Assembly: GCA_031267995.1 (NCBI GenBank)
Contig: JAIRXZ010000006.1
Coordinates: 1 to 14,637, forward strand
Reading direction: 5' to 3'
DNA: 14,637 nt
From: Odoribacteraceae bacterium
GTDB taxonomy: Bacteria > Bacteroidota > Bacteroidia > Bacteroidales > Marinifilaceae
Shown one piece after another: positions 14,227 to 14,637 of the stretch. The notes below the pieces were generated by a model. It made no database searches, was not told the origin of the DNA, and saw nothing but the letters and a program-made list of their open reading frames with translations. Numbering within the stretch: position 1 is the stretch's first letter; each line of letters starts with the position of its first letter. Position numbers and translations under genes: made by a program.

Positions 14227-14286
14227 GCTCCCCCGATCCTTGAATCCGCGACGGCAACGAGGATTTTACCGGGGGGGCTTTTTTTT
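14227..14286 (+). terminator. strong Rho-independent terminator
   Basis: GCTCCCCCG (14227-14235) pairs with CGGGGGGGC (14270-14278), with an inner ATCC/GGAT pairing and a large loop, followed directly by eight T residues (14279-14286). It lies 158 bases after the stop of the 334-residue protein gene. Confidence 0.75.
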
Positions 14287-14324
14287 ATTCCCCGATAGGT
14301 ACGAGAAAGGAATTCCCGGGACGT

Positions 14325-14346
14325 GAGACGTAGCACGCTACGTCTC
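14325..14346 (+). repeat. palindromic element, copy 1
   Basis: GAGACGTAGC, a 2-base centre AC, and GCTACGTCTC form a perfect 10-bp inverted repeat, followed by TAC. The same 25-bp sequence occurs inverted at 14542-14566 and direct at 14589-14613. Such short palindromic units are REP-like or MITE-like and usually intergenic. Confidence 0.9.
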
Positions 14347-14368
14347 TACTGATGTACGGATATGGGTT

Positions 14369-14543
14369 GGACGACCTCTGTTGTACGGATGGGTTTGACG
14401 ACCTCTGTTGTACGGATGGGTTTGACGACCTCTGTTGTACGGATGGATTGGACGACCTCTGTTGTACGGATGGGTTGGACGACCTCTGTTGTACGGATGG
14501 GTTGGACGACCTCTGTTGTACGGATGGATTGGACGACCTCTGT
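14369..14543. repeat. 27-bp tandem repeat array, about 6.5 units
   Basis: Six full units of 27 bp start GGACGACCTC or TGACGACCTC, at 14369, 14396, 14423, 14450, 14477 and 14504. A seventh unit is cut after 13 bases (14531-14543) exactly where palindrome copy 2 begins. Units differ only at two positions (G/T at base 1, and GGGTT or GGATT at the end). A degenerate partial unit precedes at about 14354-14368. Because 27 is a multiple of three, open frames of 9-residue repeats appear on both strands; I see no reason to call them genes. Confidence 0.95.
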
Positions 14544-14566
14544 AGAGACGTAGCGTGCTACGTCTC
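14542..14566 (-). repeat. palindromic element, copy 2 (inverted)
   Basis: This is the reverse complement of copy 1 including the TAC flank, so copies 1 and 2 bracket the 27-bp array as inverted repeats. The centre reads GT in place of AC, which shows the orientation. Confidence 0.9.
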
Positions 14567-14588
14567 AGGAAACGGAAATCCAATCTTG

Positions 14589-14613
14589 GAGACGTAGCAC
14601 GCTACGTCTCTAC
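14589..14613 (+). repeat. palindromic element, copy 3
   Basis: A third identical 25-bp copy in the same orientation as copy 1, separated from copy 2 by 22 bases. No coding sequence is visible from here to the window end. Confidence 0.9.
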
Positions 14614-14637
14614 ACAAAGAGGTGGGCACCCGCGAGG

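Noticed and set aside
14369..14543. CRISPR array
   Set aside because: Units are contiguous 27-bp tandem copies with no unique spacers between them, and no cas genes are nearby.
14338..14583. Minus-strand gene coding a 9-residue repeat protein (RGRPTHPYN type)
   Set aside because: The open frame exists only because 27 is a multiple of three; the same DNA is open on the plus strand too, and both ends lie within the palindromic elements.

Overview
The window looks like the chromosome of a high-GC member of the Bacteroidales. The evidence is Bacteroidetes-type promoters (TTTG, about 19 bp, then TAnnTTTG), a NigD-like lipoprotein, a DUF3822 gene next to rsmD, and a very large BACON-containing fimbrillin-like lipoprotein. 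An Alistipes/Rikenellaceae-like genome would fit the GC content, but the genus cannot be fixed from the sequence alone.

Layout. (1) Positions 1 to about 2400 are strikingly AT-rich and look acquired. On the minus strand they hold a decayed XRE-type regulator, then a 495-residue bifunctional transglycosylase/transpeptidase (class A PBP-like) with no membrane anchor. Its end overlaps by 10 bp the start of a small membrane protein that runs off the window. (2) Positions 2408-2980 hold a decayed IS256-family transposase, marking the edge of that island. (3) Positions 3085-4600, minus strand, hold an intact pdxT preceded by only the C-terminal half of pdxS, then a tRNA-Tyr/tRNA-Gly operon with its own promoter, an internal hairpin and a terminator. 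(4) Positions 4746-9397 are core Bacteroidales genes: DUF3822, rsmD and a NigD-like lipoprotein on the minus strand, a divergent RecD-like SF1 helicase on the plus strand, and ribF convergent to it. (5) Positions 9573-14068, plus strand, are a surface/accessory cassette: a 987-residue lipoprotein with a palindrome-rich insert ahead of its signal peptide and an AT-rich C-terminus, a 21-bp tandem repeat array inside a small open frame, and a cytoplasmic helical plus Ig-like plus coiled-coil protein. (6) Positions 14069-14637 are non-coding: a strong terminator, then a 27-bp tandem repeat bounded by inverted copies of a 25-bp palindromic element, with a third copy further on.

The most distinctive candidates are the anchor-less PBP-like protein coupled to a membrane protein, the mosaic fimbrillin-like protein with its leader hairpins, and the two unrelated repeat arrays. 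The pdxST pair cannot make pyridoxal phosphate as it stands, because the synthase lacks its first half.
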